A stretch of DNA of 64,000 nucleotides, from positions 47,901,494-47,965,493 of the forward strand of contig OX393577.1 of NCBI GenBank assembly GCA_947652605.1, written 5' to 3'. Positions 33,509-44,303 of the stretch are shown in pieces. Under the pieces are notes generated by a model, which worked only from the letters and a program-made list of their open reading frames with translations, did not search any database and was not told the origin of the DNA. How positions within the stretch are numbered: the first letter of the stretch is position 1; each line of letters starts with the position of its first letter. The position numbers and the translations under genes are program-made. This DNA comes from Elmis aenea. Taxonomy: Eukaryota > Arthropoda > Insecta > Coleoptera > Elmidae.

Positions 33509-36378
33509 GTCGACCCATGGTTTTCCCCAACAACAAAACCATAACCGCAGTTTATGGACAACCTTTAACTTTAACGATGGAATTTTGTGCCAATCCATCT
33601 TATAATAAAGTATTCTGGATTGCAAATGACAGAGTTTTTAGACCGGGAGAATCAGATAACAGAATAGTTGCATATGGAATAACCGTAAGTAATTAATTTA
33701 ATTTATACTTCCATGGAAAACTTGTAACTTGTAACTTTTGAAAACGAAGTTAAGTTGTGCCTTATTATATCAGACTACATTGAATAATGAAAAATGTAAG
33801 TAATATTTGAAAGAAATGTAATTAAATTGCTGTGTAAACAAATGCCTTCCATACAACATGTCAGCTGTAATTTGTATCATAACGAAACAAATATATTTTA
33901 CGATATTATAATTGTTATGGTGGAGGCGTCGGATGGTAAGATGTTTTTTAATTTTTAACTCACTTCTTAATTTTAATACAGAAACTTAACTCAAAACAAA
34001 TTATCCGACAGTTCAGGTATTAGTAAATATATATACAGGGTGTTGGCTGAGAGTATCGTACATAGGACTTTACCATTCAAAATTAAATCGTTGCAAATAT
34101 TGCCTCTCCTGATTATTTTACGACAAAAGTGTAAAAATAAAAGTTGTTCAGAATCAAAAACTACGTAAGATTTGTTACTTATATTTTCAATTTGGTTAGC
34201 ATTTCCGCTTCCTTTGAGAAAACTTAAAAAATATCGCAGTAGTCTGGTTTCTTGCAGTTTTATAAAGGTTTTATGCAACTTAACAATATGCATCCTAAAC
34301 TAAGGGTTCTATAACAGGATAATCCTCCGGATCCAAATTTCAGATGCTTGATGTAGTGCAGTGTCAAAATGAAGAAAAACGTAATTTTATGAAATTTTAA
34401 AAATATGCGTTTTTAATCTTTTTTTATGCGTATAACTTAATAACTTGCTTATCCCGGCGATTTTTTATTTAATTATTCGCTTTGTTTGGCCGAATCTCAC
34501 TGTGTGAAAAATTATTCTTCATATATAATAACTCTGTCAAATAAGTTTAATAAAGCGCGACCTCGCAAATTTTGGAAAGCGCGCGCAGCGTAAAATGTCA
34601 CATGCGGAAACTTTTTTTATTTCTATAAATAGGTCACTACTATAATTGAAACGAAATGGTAACGAGATGCAACAACAAAACTCAGATATCCGTAAAGTTT
34701 AAGAGATTCACCCAATTAAATAATTTTTCTGGTGGGGTCCCAACGGCTAACCATTTTTTATAACTGTTATTTTTCGAATAATAATGCTAACAGCACTTTT
34801 TAACATTTATATCACAATAAACTTTTGAAGTAAGAGAAATTATATCTTGCAGGAAGGTAAGTTTATTGTGATTCAAATTTTAAAAGTGCTGTTGGCATAT
34901 TATTCGAATTGTATTTAATTTTGCATGGTTAAGTTCTATGTACGATTCACCCGTATATTTTTTTAAAGTTCTTAATACAATTTGCTTGTGGTCATTAATT
35001 GCGCTCCATTACGTTAATTTGTTACTTTAATAGAACGCCCTGTATATTTTGCATTTACAGAGTTCAAATCAGATATGTTTTTATTTTCCTTGCTTTAAAT
35101 TAACCATTTCTTAGTTCAGAGGCGTCGAGAGACGTCGCCGGGCCCGGGGGAAAATTTTACATGGGCCCCAAGTAAATAAATTATGTGAAAATTTATATTA
35201 AAAAACAAAACGAATTGTGAATCGTGATTATTTAATACACCATAATCAAAAAAGTATGTGGACTCCTGGGCCCTTAAATTACTCCCTGGCCCGGAGCTAG
35301 GAGCCCCCCTGCCCCACCCTCTCAACGGCCCTGCCTTAGTTATTTGTTGTTGTTGTTTCATATTGACCGATTCAATTTTTATTAATTGTTTACTTATCAA
35401 TTTAAATTGCAATAGTAAATTTATTTGGTACTTTAATTGACTATAGTCATTGTGGTAGTTGTCTCGATAAACTTTTAAAATAATGTACGTTGTTTCGTGT
35501 GCCCGGTCCATTTTGCTATACTTTGTCCTATAGAAGAAAAAAAAGAATATTTTATTAAATCTGGTCAACTTTTATTCATGCCGGTTTATAAATATAGCTT
35601 CATGCACTCTGTTTACCACTTATATGGGAATCTCACTTAATATAAGAAATTTGGTTAACTTAGCAAAAGAGCTTCTTATTGAACTATTACTTATTTAGCG
35701 AGACTCAGATGTTTCACAAAATTTTGTGATCGTTTATTTAGTTCAATATTGTATAGTTTTAAAAAGTAAAATCTAAAGTTTAAGCCATTGTGATTAATTG
35801 ATATGCCAAATAAACTGGTGTTTTTTTTTTCATAGTTACAAAAATATATCAGTGTACTGGACAATTTTGACAGCAATAAATAAAACAAACAAAAAACATA
35901 TTTTGTTTAATAAACAACCAAATATTTTTATTTTATATACACAACATTGCATCAACTAACTTTAAAACGCATAAAATCAAATTTAAAAAATATCACTGTC
36001 TCGAATTTAGAATGTCCTAGTCTTATGCATAAAAATTAATATAGATGCAATTTTTTAATTAAAAGTCATTTGTTTCCACTGCGCTTTTTATAATTTTTAT
36101 ATGTTAGCAGTAATAAATTCATTATGTATGTTTTGCAGAATTCAACAACACCAAACTGCCACCAAGCTGTTTTATATTTAACCAAAGTTACAAACAAAGA
36201 TGTTGGAGAGTATTCTTTTATGGTTCGCTCTCCAAATGGACTAGCTGAAGGTGTATTTATCGTAAATATGACGTATGCTAGTGGTTACATTGTAAAGTCG
36301 GCTAATGTAGCGTTACAACTTTTTCCAGAATTTTATGTACATGTAATTGTTCTAATAATGATTACTTGTTGTTACTGA
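33509..36378 (+). CDS. Immunoglobulin-domain protein, last two exons (5' partial)
   Basis: Exons 33509-33684 and 36139-36378, joined in frame. The first has an acceptor ATTTTCAG and donor GTAAGT; the second has acceptor TTTTGCAG and ends in TGA. The joined 138 codons hold one Ig-like domain: B-strand TLTMEFC, C-strand VFWIAND, and the F-strand motif DVGEYSFMVRSPNG. The usual F-strand Cys is replaced (Phe-Met), and a Cys occurs in the preceding strand (NCHQAVLYL). The C-terminus is short and hydrophobic (HVIVLIMITCCY), consistent with a GPI-anchor signal or membrane tail (inference). The exon entry phase (two leftover bases) shows that upstream exons exist; none is recognised, so they lie far upstream or outside the window. 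A polyadenylation signal is at 36524-36529. I do not assign a named orthologue; cell-adhesion or neural Ig proteins are the likely class. Confidence 0.8.
34036..34956. mobile_element. Inverted-repeat element in the Ig gene intron
   Basis: CAGGGTGTTGGCTGAGAGT at 34036 has an approximate inverse, ATTCACCCGTATA, at about 34947. Inner matches include CGTACATAGGACTT against its complement near 34935, and AGTGCTGTTGGCATATTATTCG against CGAATAATAATGCTAACAGC (about 34775). Arms are unequal. Non-coding. Confidence 0.55.
35117..35333. mobile_element. hAT-type MITE in the Ig gene intron
   Basis: Starts CAGAGGCGTCGAGAG and ends CTCTCAACGGCCCTG. Flanked by 8-bp TCTTAGTT (35109-35116) and CCTTAGTT (35334-35341), which differ at one base, as expected for an old hAT-type duplication. 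Internally GC-rich (GGGCCCGGGGG, CCTGGCCCGG). Non-coding. Confidence 0.7.
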
Positions 36379-36849
36379 CTGATTGTTTAGCTCATCAAAA
36401 ATATAATTCACATAATACAAGATTAACCATTTTTAAATGTATAGTTTTTTATTGTTTGCAAAAATGTGTACAAATTTGTTAATAGGCATTGCTTAAGTGT
36501 AAAAATTAATGTAAAAATACGATAATAAATTATACGTCCATAGTATTATTATTTTGTTTACTTATACGTTTGTGTTAATTGAATTCCATTCAATATGGAA
36601 TTTAGAAACAATGAGAATTGTACCTCTTGAATTTATGGATTTTGCTTAAGAGTTGCAATAATCAAAATAAAATCAAGTACTGCAAGGTTAGCGAAATAAT
36701 TTTGAATTGTTGTTTGAATGCTCGTGAAGTGATTTTAATCTCTGCAATAGTAGTATTAATGTGAGGAGGGGAAAATGTCCACTTGAACTTTGATTTATAA
36801 TCTGTTTACTATTATTCTGTGTAATGGTTACACAATTATATTTAAAAAT
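36379..36849. other. Ig-gene 3' UTR and seipin upstream region
   Basis: AATAAA at 36524-36529 ends the upstream gene. About 300 bases remain for the seipin promoter and 5' UTR, with no obvious TATA box. Confidence 0.5.
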
Positions 36850-39444
36850 ATGTTTGGAATCGTTTCATCCCTGTTTTCAACGCTACGATTAGGTCCAAGA
36901 CAAATTTATAGGCAGAAGTTAAAGGTGCCATTTCTTAAATTTGTGTATGAAACGGCACAGTTGTATAAACAAAGAACCAAAGAAGGGGTTAATAATGTAA
37001 GGGATATTTTGCTTCGAGGAATAATAGTGGCCTTTATTACTTCATTGTTGGTATCGTTATCAATTTTTATGTACTTGGCATTTTACTATGCCTATGTACC
37101 TGCTGTGTCTCACGAACGACCTGTGCATTTACAGTTCAAGTTAGTTAATTTTATTGTTTATGAGAATGAATGCATCTAGTTTTTATTTGAAATTGTAGAT
37201 CCTGTCAAAATCAAAAAGGAATATGTAGTTTTCCTGCAGCTCATGTACAGTTAACCAGGCGTCAACAATTGCTAATGCTAGGGCAACCATACAAGGTACA
37301 GTTACAATTGGAGATGCCAGAATCACCTGTAAACAAAGAACTTGGTTAGAGTTTAGTAACCTCTATAAAATATTTTTATTGAGTTAGTTCCATTTTAGGT
37401 ATGTTTATGGTTTGTGCTGATTTTCGAGGCAAAGATGGAAAACTTGTGGCAAGCTCTTGTCGATCAACAATGTTACATTACAGAAGCTTCATAATAGATT
37501 TTATGTATACAGTTTTATTTAGTCCGGCATTTATACTCGGAGGAGCCGAAGAAAAACAACAGCTTTATGTGGAACTATTTTCAGATTATGAAGAACTTGA
37601 GGTATAAATTGGTGTATAAAATTTCTTAATGTACCTACAATATTATTGTTGATTCATTTAATCATTTTCCATGGTAGGAATAAGTGCTGATATTTTTCCA
37701 ATGATAATTTTATCACTACGTGCATTAAGCTGTAGTGAATTGTGTCACATATTTCAATGCTGAGTTACCTCTAAGGTTTAATTTCGGATTACAACATATT
37801 TTTATATCATATTTCTAAATAAAAACAAATGCATCAAAGGTAAACTAGCCTTTATGTCGAAACAAAAACAATTGAACATGGCCTTATAAAAATGTTGTAA
37901 TTTAACTTTTATTTTTCTTATTCCCAGACAGCTTATTGACTTAATTAATTTTGCACTCGGTGATCCCTAAAATTTTGTTTTGTACTAAGTAAATTTTATA
38001 GACCGGGTGATTCAGTTTGACTGTCACACCCCTATAACTTTTTAATTATTGAAAATAATCCCAACAAACCTTATATTTTTGGAAACTGCGACAAATTCTC
38101 TATTAAATGATGTGCATTTGTTATCTCTACGATGACGTATGTCAATTCCGCGATAGGCAACTGTTTTTTTTTTTAAATCCGACCGTTTATTAAAAGGGTA
38201 TGCTTACATAAGAAATTTTTCGAGAAAAATCAGTTCAATGTTTATTCAAATCATAGCAAACAGTCTATTTAACAAAACAAAAAGGATCAAATCTTAAAAA
38301 TTATACTGTAACTATCAATGGAAATGCATTAAAAAATTATTTTTAATAAAAATAAAAAGAAATAATAAACGTCGACATAAAAAATTAGGCTTTAATGTAT
38401 TCACATTCCAAACACAGTTGTCCTCTATTTGTATAGGGGTGCGACGTGCGACAGTCAAACTGAACCACCCGGTATAAAAAAATCATAACTTAGTAAAATT
38501 TAAAAAGTAATGTTAAGGCTACATGATAAAAAAGTATTATTTTTATAATCTTTTGTTTTAGAATCAACCTGTAACAGACGTATATATAGAAATCCAGTCA
38601 CGATATATAGAACTTTATTCTGCCAAGTTTCTCATCAATGCACACTTTTCTGGTTTGCGCTATGTTATGTTCCATTGGCCAGTTTTATCAGCAGCTATAG
38701 GTAAGTTTGGTGTTGTTCGAAGCCCTGCGTAAAGAATGAAGTATATTTGCATATAATTTCACTTGTATGAAGTGTGGTTGAAGCATTATCAGCTATTTAC
38801 AAACATTAATGATTATATTTTGCAATTAATAAAAGAAGTTAACGAAAATTGCATCATCTATCTGTTGCTGATAACCTATGGCAATTTCGCTTTAGATATC
38901 TTAGATTTCTCCAAGAATTTTTTGTACTACTAGAATTCATCTGTACATTATTAATAAATTTAATAACATAATACAGTGTTTTGTTTTATCTCATTGTTAC
39001 GGTAATACATTTGTTGATCCGTGTAATATGTTCATGACTTAATTAATTATGCTAGTGGAATAAGCACAGCCAACTACACAATCTAAAAGTATATGAATTA
39101 TTCTGATATTTGTTTTAGGTATAACTTCAAATTTGTTTTTTATTGCTATTGTGTGCATGATTAGTTGGTACCAACTTGTTCATTCTGAAGAGTATCAAAA
39201 CTATACAGCCAATATGGATCGAGTACATTCAAAACGGGAGCTTGAACTTGATAATGGTATGTAAAGAGTAAATTATTCAAGATTATTGTTATTGTCTTTA
39301 AAACATTTTTTTGCAGATGATTCATCCTCATCCCTCGAAGACACTTCCTTATTGCATGAAACAGAAGAAAACATCGTGCGCAAACGTAAACTAGAAAGGA
39401 GAGAATTGATTGAAGATTTAAATACCGACATGACTGATTATTAA
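36850..39444 (+). CDS. Seipin: Seipin (BSCL2 homologue)
   Basis: ER membrane protein that organises lipid-droplet formation. Six exons: 36850-37139, 37199-37344, 37399-37601, 38562-38700, 39119-39256, 39317-39444. All junctions are GT-AG, and the join gives 347 residues in one frame, close to other seipins. Membrane segments at about residues 53-83 ([15 protein letters not shown]) and 247-280 ([20 protein letters not shown]) flank a luminal domain. The luminal domain has the family block [18 protein letters not shown] (126-143), followed by [17 protein letters not shown] polar, Ser/Asp/Glu-rich cytosolic tail follows. The start is ATG 36850; the frame is open upstream to a TTG at 36790 but that is not needed. 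Intron 3 contains a MITE. An AATAAA is at 40095-40100. Confidence 0.93.
38003..38472. mobile_element. MITE in seipin intron 3
   Basis: CCGGGTGATTCAGTTTGACTG at the left is matched by CAGTCAAACTGAACCACCCGG at the right, ending at about 38472. The interior also pairs (CACACCCCTATA against TATAGGGGTGCG). Flanks carry TATA, suggesting a TA-target element. Non-coding. Confidence 0.75.
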
Positions 39445-40428
39445 TTTTGGTATTTAATTTTAAGCTCTTGCAATATTTTTTTAAAAGTGATGTACATGCA
39501 TAACTCGACGTTTTTAAAATATTAATGTGTTTAACAAATGAAGAACAGCATTATTAAGAAAATATTTTATTTATTATTTAGTTGTTAAATGTAGAGGTCT
39601 ATTCTTAACAAAAATTTTGCCCAAGCAAAACAAAATTTATATTAATTGCGATATATGTATGTTAAAGCAATACTTTTAATAACCTTTTATACCGTATTTA
39701 ATTGTTGATTGTTTTATATATTTTATACTTGTTAACATTTGTTGTTGTTACCATATATTTTTTGTAATAATTAACTACCACTATATTTTTACTAGTAAAC
39801 ATGAAGTAAAAACAAATGATATATAAGCAATGTAATTAAGCAAATCAACTTAAACTCTTTTATTAGATTTGTTTGTCTGCAGTATTTGTTAGTGCCATAG
39901 CTGTTTTAATGATATAGTTTTTTTATTTACGTATATACCAAAGATGTTAATATGCATTTTCTTTAAAGACTTATTGATACATATATTGAGGATTTTTATG
40001 TTTTTTCTCTGTCTGATGTATGTAATTAAAGTTTAATATACTCATTTTTAAATAATTGACTTGCATGTTTTAATTTTTCATTATCCCAAAGTTAAATAAA
40101 ATTCTGTTTTATCATAACATTAGGAATTAAAGAGAAATTTTTGCGTGACGATAATAGTAATACCATGGTGAGTTATACTAATATAATTTTACTTAATTAA
40201 GAAAAAGTTAAGTTGTCAACATTTTGCGTTTCTTATCTATTTTGTTACAAATTTAAATGACCTACTTACAATTTACCTAAGTCCGGCTCTGGTCCTTGCA
40301 CCAATATCCATAATTGCAATGGTGAGATGTGCTGGCAGAGAAGATTCGCCAGATGTTTAGTGCTAGTGTTATTAAGTTTCAATTGATTTAAAAACAAGAA
40401 ATTCATTAGTTGTGATCAACTGGTAGAA
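39445..40428. other. Seipin 3' UTR and PAPS synthetase upstream region
   Basis: AT-rich, with ATTAAA near 40025 and AATAAA at 40095-40100 as candidate polyadenylation signals. A CCATGGTGAGTT at 40161-40172 looks like an exon end, but reading it into the next gene gives an immediate stop, so it could at most be a non-coding 5' exon. Confidence 0.45.
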
Positions 40429-42312
40429 ATGTCCAGTATTCAAGATATTTATAAAAAACAAAAAACCTGCATGCAGGTAGCCACAAATGTAACAGAACAA
40501 AAACATCATGTATCTCGAGCTAAACGAGGTCAAGTATTGGGACACCTTCGAGGATTTAGAGGATGCACAGTCTGGTTTACAGGATTGTCTGGTGCTGGAA
40601 AGACGTCCATTGCTTTTGAACTAGAAGCATATTTAATATCTCACGGAATACCAGCTTATGGCTTAGATGGTGACAATATGCGTACAGGTCTCAATAAAGA
40701 TCTTGGATTTTCAAAACAGGATAGAGAAGAAAATATAAGACGAGTTGCGGAAGTAGCAAAATTATTCGCCGATGCAGGACAAGTTTGTTTATGCAGTTTT
40801 GTATCGCCATTTGCAGAAGACCGTGATGTAGCTAGAAGAATTCATCGTGATAGTGATTTGCCTTTCTTTGAAGTATTTGTTGATACTCCATTGGAAATTT
40901 GCGAAAAGCGTGATAATAAGGGTTTGTATCAAAAAGCTCGCAAAGGTATGATAAAAGGATTCACCGGTATTGATCAACCTTATGAAAAACCAGAACATCC
41001 AGAATTAGTAGTAAAGACTGTTGACAGCAGTATAGAGGAATCCACCATGCAGGTTGTGGAAATGTTACAAGAAAATGGTATAATTCCTACTCAAACACAA
41101 AATAAAAAAGAAGTTGTAGAATTATTTGTATCTGAAGATAGACTAGAAGCAGCTAAAGAAGAGGCAACTACATTACCTGAGTTAAACATTAACGAAATTG
41201 ACTTGCAATGGATACAAGTTCTTAGTGAAGGATGGGCGATGCCTCTTAAGGGTTTTATGCGAGAGGATCAATACTTACAGTCTCAGCACTTCAATTGCTT
41301 ATTGGAAGATGGCTACTGTATTAATCTCAGCGTTCCAATAGTGTTGGCGGTATCTACGACTGACAAAAACCGTTTAGAAGATAGTTCGGCAATATCTTTA
41401 TATTATAACAATGTTTGTTATGCAATTTTACGAAAACCTGAATTTTATTATCATCGCAAAGAAGAACGTGCTTCAAGACAATTCGGAACTACAAATAAAG
41501 ACCATCCGTATGTTAAAATTGTATATGAATCAGGTGATTGGTTAGTTGGGGGAGAACTAGAAGTTCTACAACGAATACAATGGCATGATGGACTTGACGT
41601 TTATCGATATACTCCCAATGAACTACGTATGAAACTGAAGGAAATGGGAGCCGATGCAGTATTTGCTTTTCAGCTAAGAAATCCCATACATAACGGTCAC
41701 GCTTTATTAATGATTAACACCCGAAAGCAACTTCAAGAGAGAGGTTATAGTCGCCCCATTCTGCTATTGCATCCTTTAGGAGGATGGACCAAAGATGATG
41801 ACGTTCCGCTGCAAACTAGAATCTTACAACATCAAGCAGTGTTAGATGATGGAGTGCTTGATAAAAACTTTACAATGCTGGCCATTTTTCCTAGTCCTAT
41901 GATGTATGCAGGGCCAACGGAGGTTCAGTGGCATGCAAGGTGTCGTATGGTTGCTGGTGCTAATTTCTTTATTGTCGGTAGAGATCCAGCTGGTGTTCCA
42001 CATCCTCTTGGCAAGTCGGTTTCTCTTGATGGTAACATGTATGATGTTACACATGGAGCAAGAGTTTTAAAAATGGCTCCAGGTCTTGATACATTAGAAA
42101 TTATTCCATTTCGTGTAGCTGCCTATGACAAGAAAAACAAACGAATGTCTCTCTTTGATGAATCAAGAAAAAATGATTTCGAGTTTATTTCTGGTACAAA
42201 GATGCGTAATTTGGCTAGAAATGGTGAAAATCCTCCAGATGGTTTCATGGCACCCAAAGCATGGCAAATTCTTGCCGATTACTATCAGTCTTTAAATAAA
42301 ATGGAGAGTTAA
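40429..42312 (+). CDS. Papss: Bifunctional 3'-phosphoadenosine 5'-phosphosulfate synthase
   Basis: Makes PAPS, the sulfate donor for sulfotransferases: ATP sulfurylase forms adenosine phosphosulfate, and APS kinase phosphorylates it. The 627 residues have the animal order, kinase first and sulfurylase second. Kinase: P-loop GLSGAGKT (52-59), [17 protein letters not shown] (79-95), SFVSPF (123-128), [11 protein letters not shown] (176-186). Sulfurylase: [13 protein letters not shown] with the HNGH motif (421-424), [12 protein letters not shown] (447-458), [12 protein letters not shown] (487-498), GRDPAG (517-522), FISGTKMR (586-593). All key motifs are intact. Full-length compared with vertebrate and fly PAPSS (about 620-660). 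Start: ATG in a GAAATG context; conserved similarity begins around [10 protein letters not shown] (residue 15). The whole coding region is one exon with no intron. AATAAA at 42557-42562. Confidence 0.97.
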   Translation: MSSIQDIYKKQKTCMQVATNVTEQKHHVSRAKRGQVLGHLRGFRGCTVWFTGLSGAGKTSIAFELEAYLISHGIPAYGLDGDNMRTGLNKDLGFSKQDREENIRRVAEVAKLFADAGQVCLCSFVSPFAEDRDVARRIHRDSDLPFFEVFVDTPLEICEKRDNKGLYQKARKGMIKGFTGIDQPYEKPEHPELVVKTVDSSIEESTMQVVEMLQENGIIPTQTQNKKEVVELFVSEDRLEAAKEEATTLPELNINEIDLQWIQVLSEGWAMPLKGFMREDQYLQSQHFNCLLEDGYCINLSVPIVLAVSTTDKNRLEDSSAISLYYNNVCYAILRKPEFYYHRKEERASRQFGTTNKDHPYVKIVYESGDWLVGGELEVLQRIQWHDGLDVYRYTPNELRMKLKEMGADAVFAFQLRNPIHNGHALLMINTRKQLQERGYSRPILLLHPLGGWTKDDDVPLQTRILQHQAVLDDGVLDKNFTMLAIFPSPMMYAGPTEVQWHARCRMVAGANFFIVGRDPAGVPHPLGKSVSLDGNMYDVTHGARVLKMAPGLDTLEIIPFRVAAYDKKNKRMSLFDESRKNDFEFISGTKMRNLARNGENPPDGFMAPKAWQILADYYQSLNKMES

Positions 42313-43007
42313 CTGAATCAGCATTTTTAGATTTTAAGTTTCAAGTGTAAATATATTTTTTGGTTTTATATATTTTATATGTATTGTGCTATTATTGCAA
42401 AATTTATATTATAGTTTATTGTTATTATGCCATTCCAAAGATTTATATACAATTACATAAATGCATTAGTTAATTATATATTTTGTATGTGTTGTGTTAT
42501 AACTAAATGTTTTTATTTTATTTTTAACAATTTTTGTTTAATGTATTTTATATTATAATAAAATTTTATCAAAATTAATTTTATACAAAAACTGCCATTA
42601 TAAAACACTTGCAAAAATTACTTATTGGCACGTTAAAATGTCAATAATTTTTTTTGACCTTGTACAATAGAACTGCATTATTTGAAAGTTTTGTTCACAC
42701 TTACGAATTACTGATTGTCCAATATTTCTAGGTTTAAATCCAGCCCTTAATAAACGTATCTCAATTCCCATTTCATACAAAATTTCAGTATGGCTTATGA
42801 AAATTATGGTATGGCAACCCACATAACACAACGGTCCAAAGTTTTAGGGTGTTGATTTTAGGTTATGTTAAAAATTGTCAAAAAGGGGGCATTTAAATAT
42901 TAATACTTAATTAAAATAAAATGTTGTCTCATCTAAATACAGAAGTGGTAATTTTTTAAACTTATTGTGTATGTGAATAGTAAAAGATATCATATAAAAT
43001 AATTAAA
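42313..43007. other. Papss 3' UTR and Alg14 upstream region
   Basis: Papss 3' UTR to about 42580. The rest separates it from Alg14 and contains one doubtful minus-strand exon (see next entry). Confidence 0.5.
42622..42831 (-). other. Doubtful minus-strand exon or ORF
   Basis: A 69-codon frame with no domain that I recognise (inner segment MGIEIRLLRAGFKPRNIGQS). It has a GTAAGT donor-like site near 42705. It would be divergent from Alg14. There is no visible acceptor or continuation on the minus strand, where Papss lies on the other strand, so this may be chance. Confidence 0.15.
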
Positions 43008-43649
43008 ATGGATTACGAAGTAATTCTTCTTATAATCCTCCTGATAGCACTTAGGTTTTTTTATTTAGTACATAAAATAACTACAGGTCACAGTAATTGT
43101 GCTTCTGCAATAAGGACTAAACCTGCAAAAACTATAGTGTGTGTTGGATCAGGAGGACATACAACTGAAATTTTAAGATTAATATCTCCCTTGGATTTTA
43201 ATAAATATTCACCCAGGTTCTACATCATGGCAAAAAATGACACAACTAGTGAATTAAAAGTACAAGAATTGGAACATCAAAAACAGGCTTCAAAATACAC
43301 AATAAACAAGATTCCTCGAAGTCGTGTAGTGATGCAGTCATATTTATCTTCCATATTTACAACATTATACTCAATACTTTATAGCGTTCCAGTAGTATTT
43401 AAAATATGTCCTGATTTAATTATTTGTAATGGACCAGGCACATGTATCCCAATTTGTGTTATTGCTTTTATTTTAAAAGCTGCATTTATTAAAGACTGTA
43501 GAATAATTTTTATTGAAAGTTATTGTCGCACAAAAACTTTTTCACTTACAGGTAAAATTTTAATGTATATTGCTGATAATTTTTTAGTACAATGGCCTGG
43601 TCTAAAAAATAAGCTCAAACGAGCAGAATATATTGGTCAGTTGATGTAA
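43008..43649 (+). CDS. Alg14: ALG14, UDP-GlcNAc transferase subunit
   Basis: The membrane subunit that recruits ALG13 to the cytosolic face of the ER; together they add the second GlcNAc of the dolichol-linked N-glycan precursor. The 213 residues match the family length. An N-terminal membrane anchor (residues 4-22, VILLIILLIALRFFYLVHK) precedes the Rossmann-like GT-B half with VCVGSGGHTTEILRLI (44-59). Further family blocks are FYIMAKNDTTS (71-81), NKIPRSRVVMQSY (100-112), DLIICNGPGTCIPI (136-149), IIFIESYCRT (166-175) and FLVQWPGL (192-199). One uninterrupted exon. The AATAAA at 43661-43666 lies just after the stop. Confidence 0.95.
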   Translation: MDYEVILLIILLIALRFFYLVHKITTGHSNCASAIRTKPAKTIVCVGSGGHTTEILRLISPLDFNKYSPRFYIMAKNDTTSELKVQELEHQKQASKYTINKIPRSRVVMQSYLSSIFTTLYSILYSVPVVFKICPDLIICNGPGTCIPICVIAFILKAAFIKDCRIIFIESYCRTKTFSLTGKILMYIADNFLVQWPGLKNKLKRAEYIGQLM

Positions 43650-44303
43650 TATTATATATCAATAAAAGCACATTTACTAAAATGGTAATTATTTGGGTAT
43701 TGTAAGGAACAGTAATTATTAGAAGACCTTTTTTTACATAAATAGATTTACTCTTCACTTTCGTTTGCTTATATCAAGCACCAACCAAATACCTATTTTT
43801 AGACTGCAAAGTGGACTTGCATCGATTAGAACTTGAAATGACTGTATGATCAACTAAATATTTTGTGAAATATTTGAAGGATTTAAAGTTAGAATCACAT
43901 TGCGTTAACATTGTGTTCATGTATAAATCACATTATTGTGTTCATGTATAAATCCACGTTGCACCTAACACATAAAGCAAAGAAAAAACATTGTAAAAAA
44001 TTGTCATAATTTCTCTGCGAAGTCTTCATTTGTTAAAAAAAGCTGCTAAACACTTTTAATTTCAATTGTTAACAATAATACTAAACTGATGATTTTCAAA
44101 CATTTTTTTTCTAATGTCACATCTTGAGCGTCTAATGGGTTGCCTATGTTAACATTTTCGTTGTTTACATCTCAGTGAACTTTGATACCGCTAAACGTGT
44201 TTAGATTGTGATATTAAATCATTTGATTAGCATATGATACTTGTTTATTCACGATTAGATATTAATACACTTCACTGTTTAGTGCTCATTAAATTTTATT
44301 GCG
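43650..44303. other. Alg14-HSD17B10 intergenic region
   Basis: No gene. A 25-base period tandem repeat (ATTGTGTTCATGTATAAATC at about 43910 and 43935) is present. The start codon of the next gene follows at 44304. Confidence 0.5.

Noticed and set aside
35116..35568. 150-codon minus-strand ORF
   Set aside because: It crosses a hAT-type MITE with clear TIRs and flanking duplication; the GC-rich part comes from the MITE.
36790..36849. N-terminal extension of seipin from a TTG codon
   Set aside because: It would need a non-ATG start; ATG 36850 gives a protein of normal seipin length with the usual short N-terminal segment.
40160..40172. Upstream coding exon of Papss ending in ATG and GTGAGT
   Set aside because: Joining it to the acceptor-like AG at about 40407 gives a stop immediately (ATG TTG TGA). 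At best it is a non-coding exon.
41842..42054. Antisense ORF inside Papss
   Set aside because: A shadow of the strongly conserved sulfurylase coding strand.
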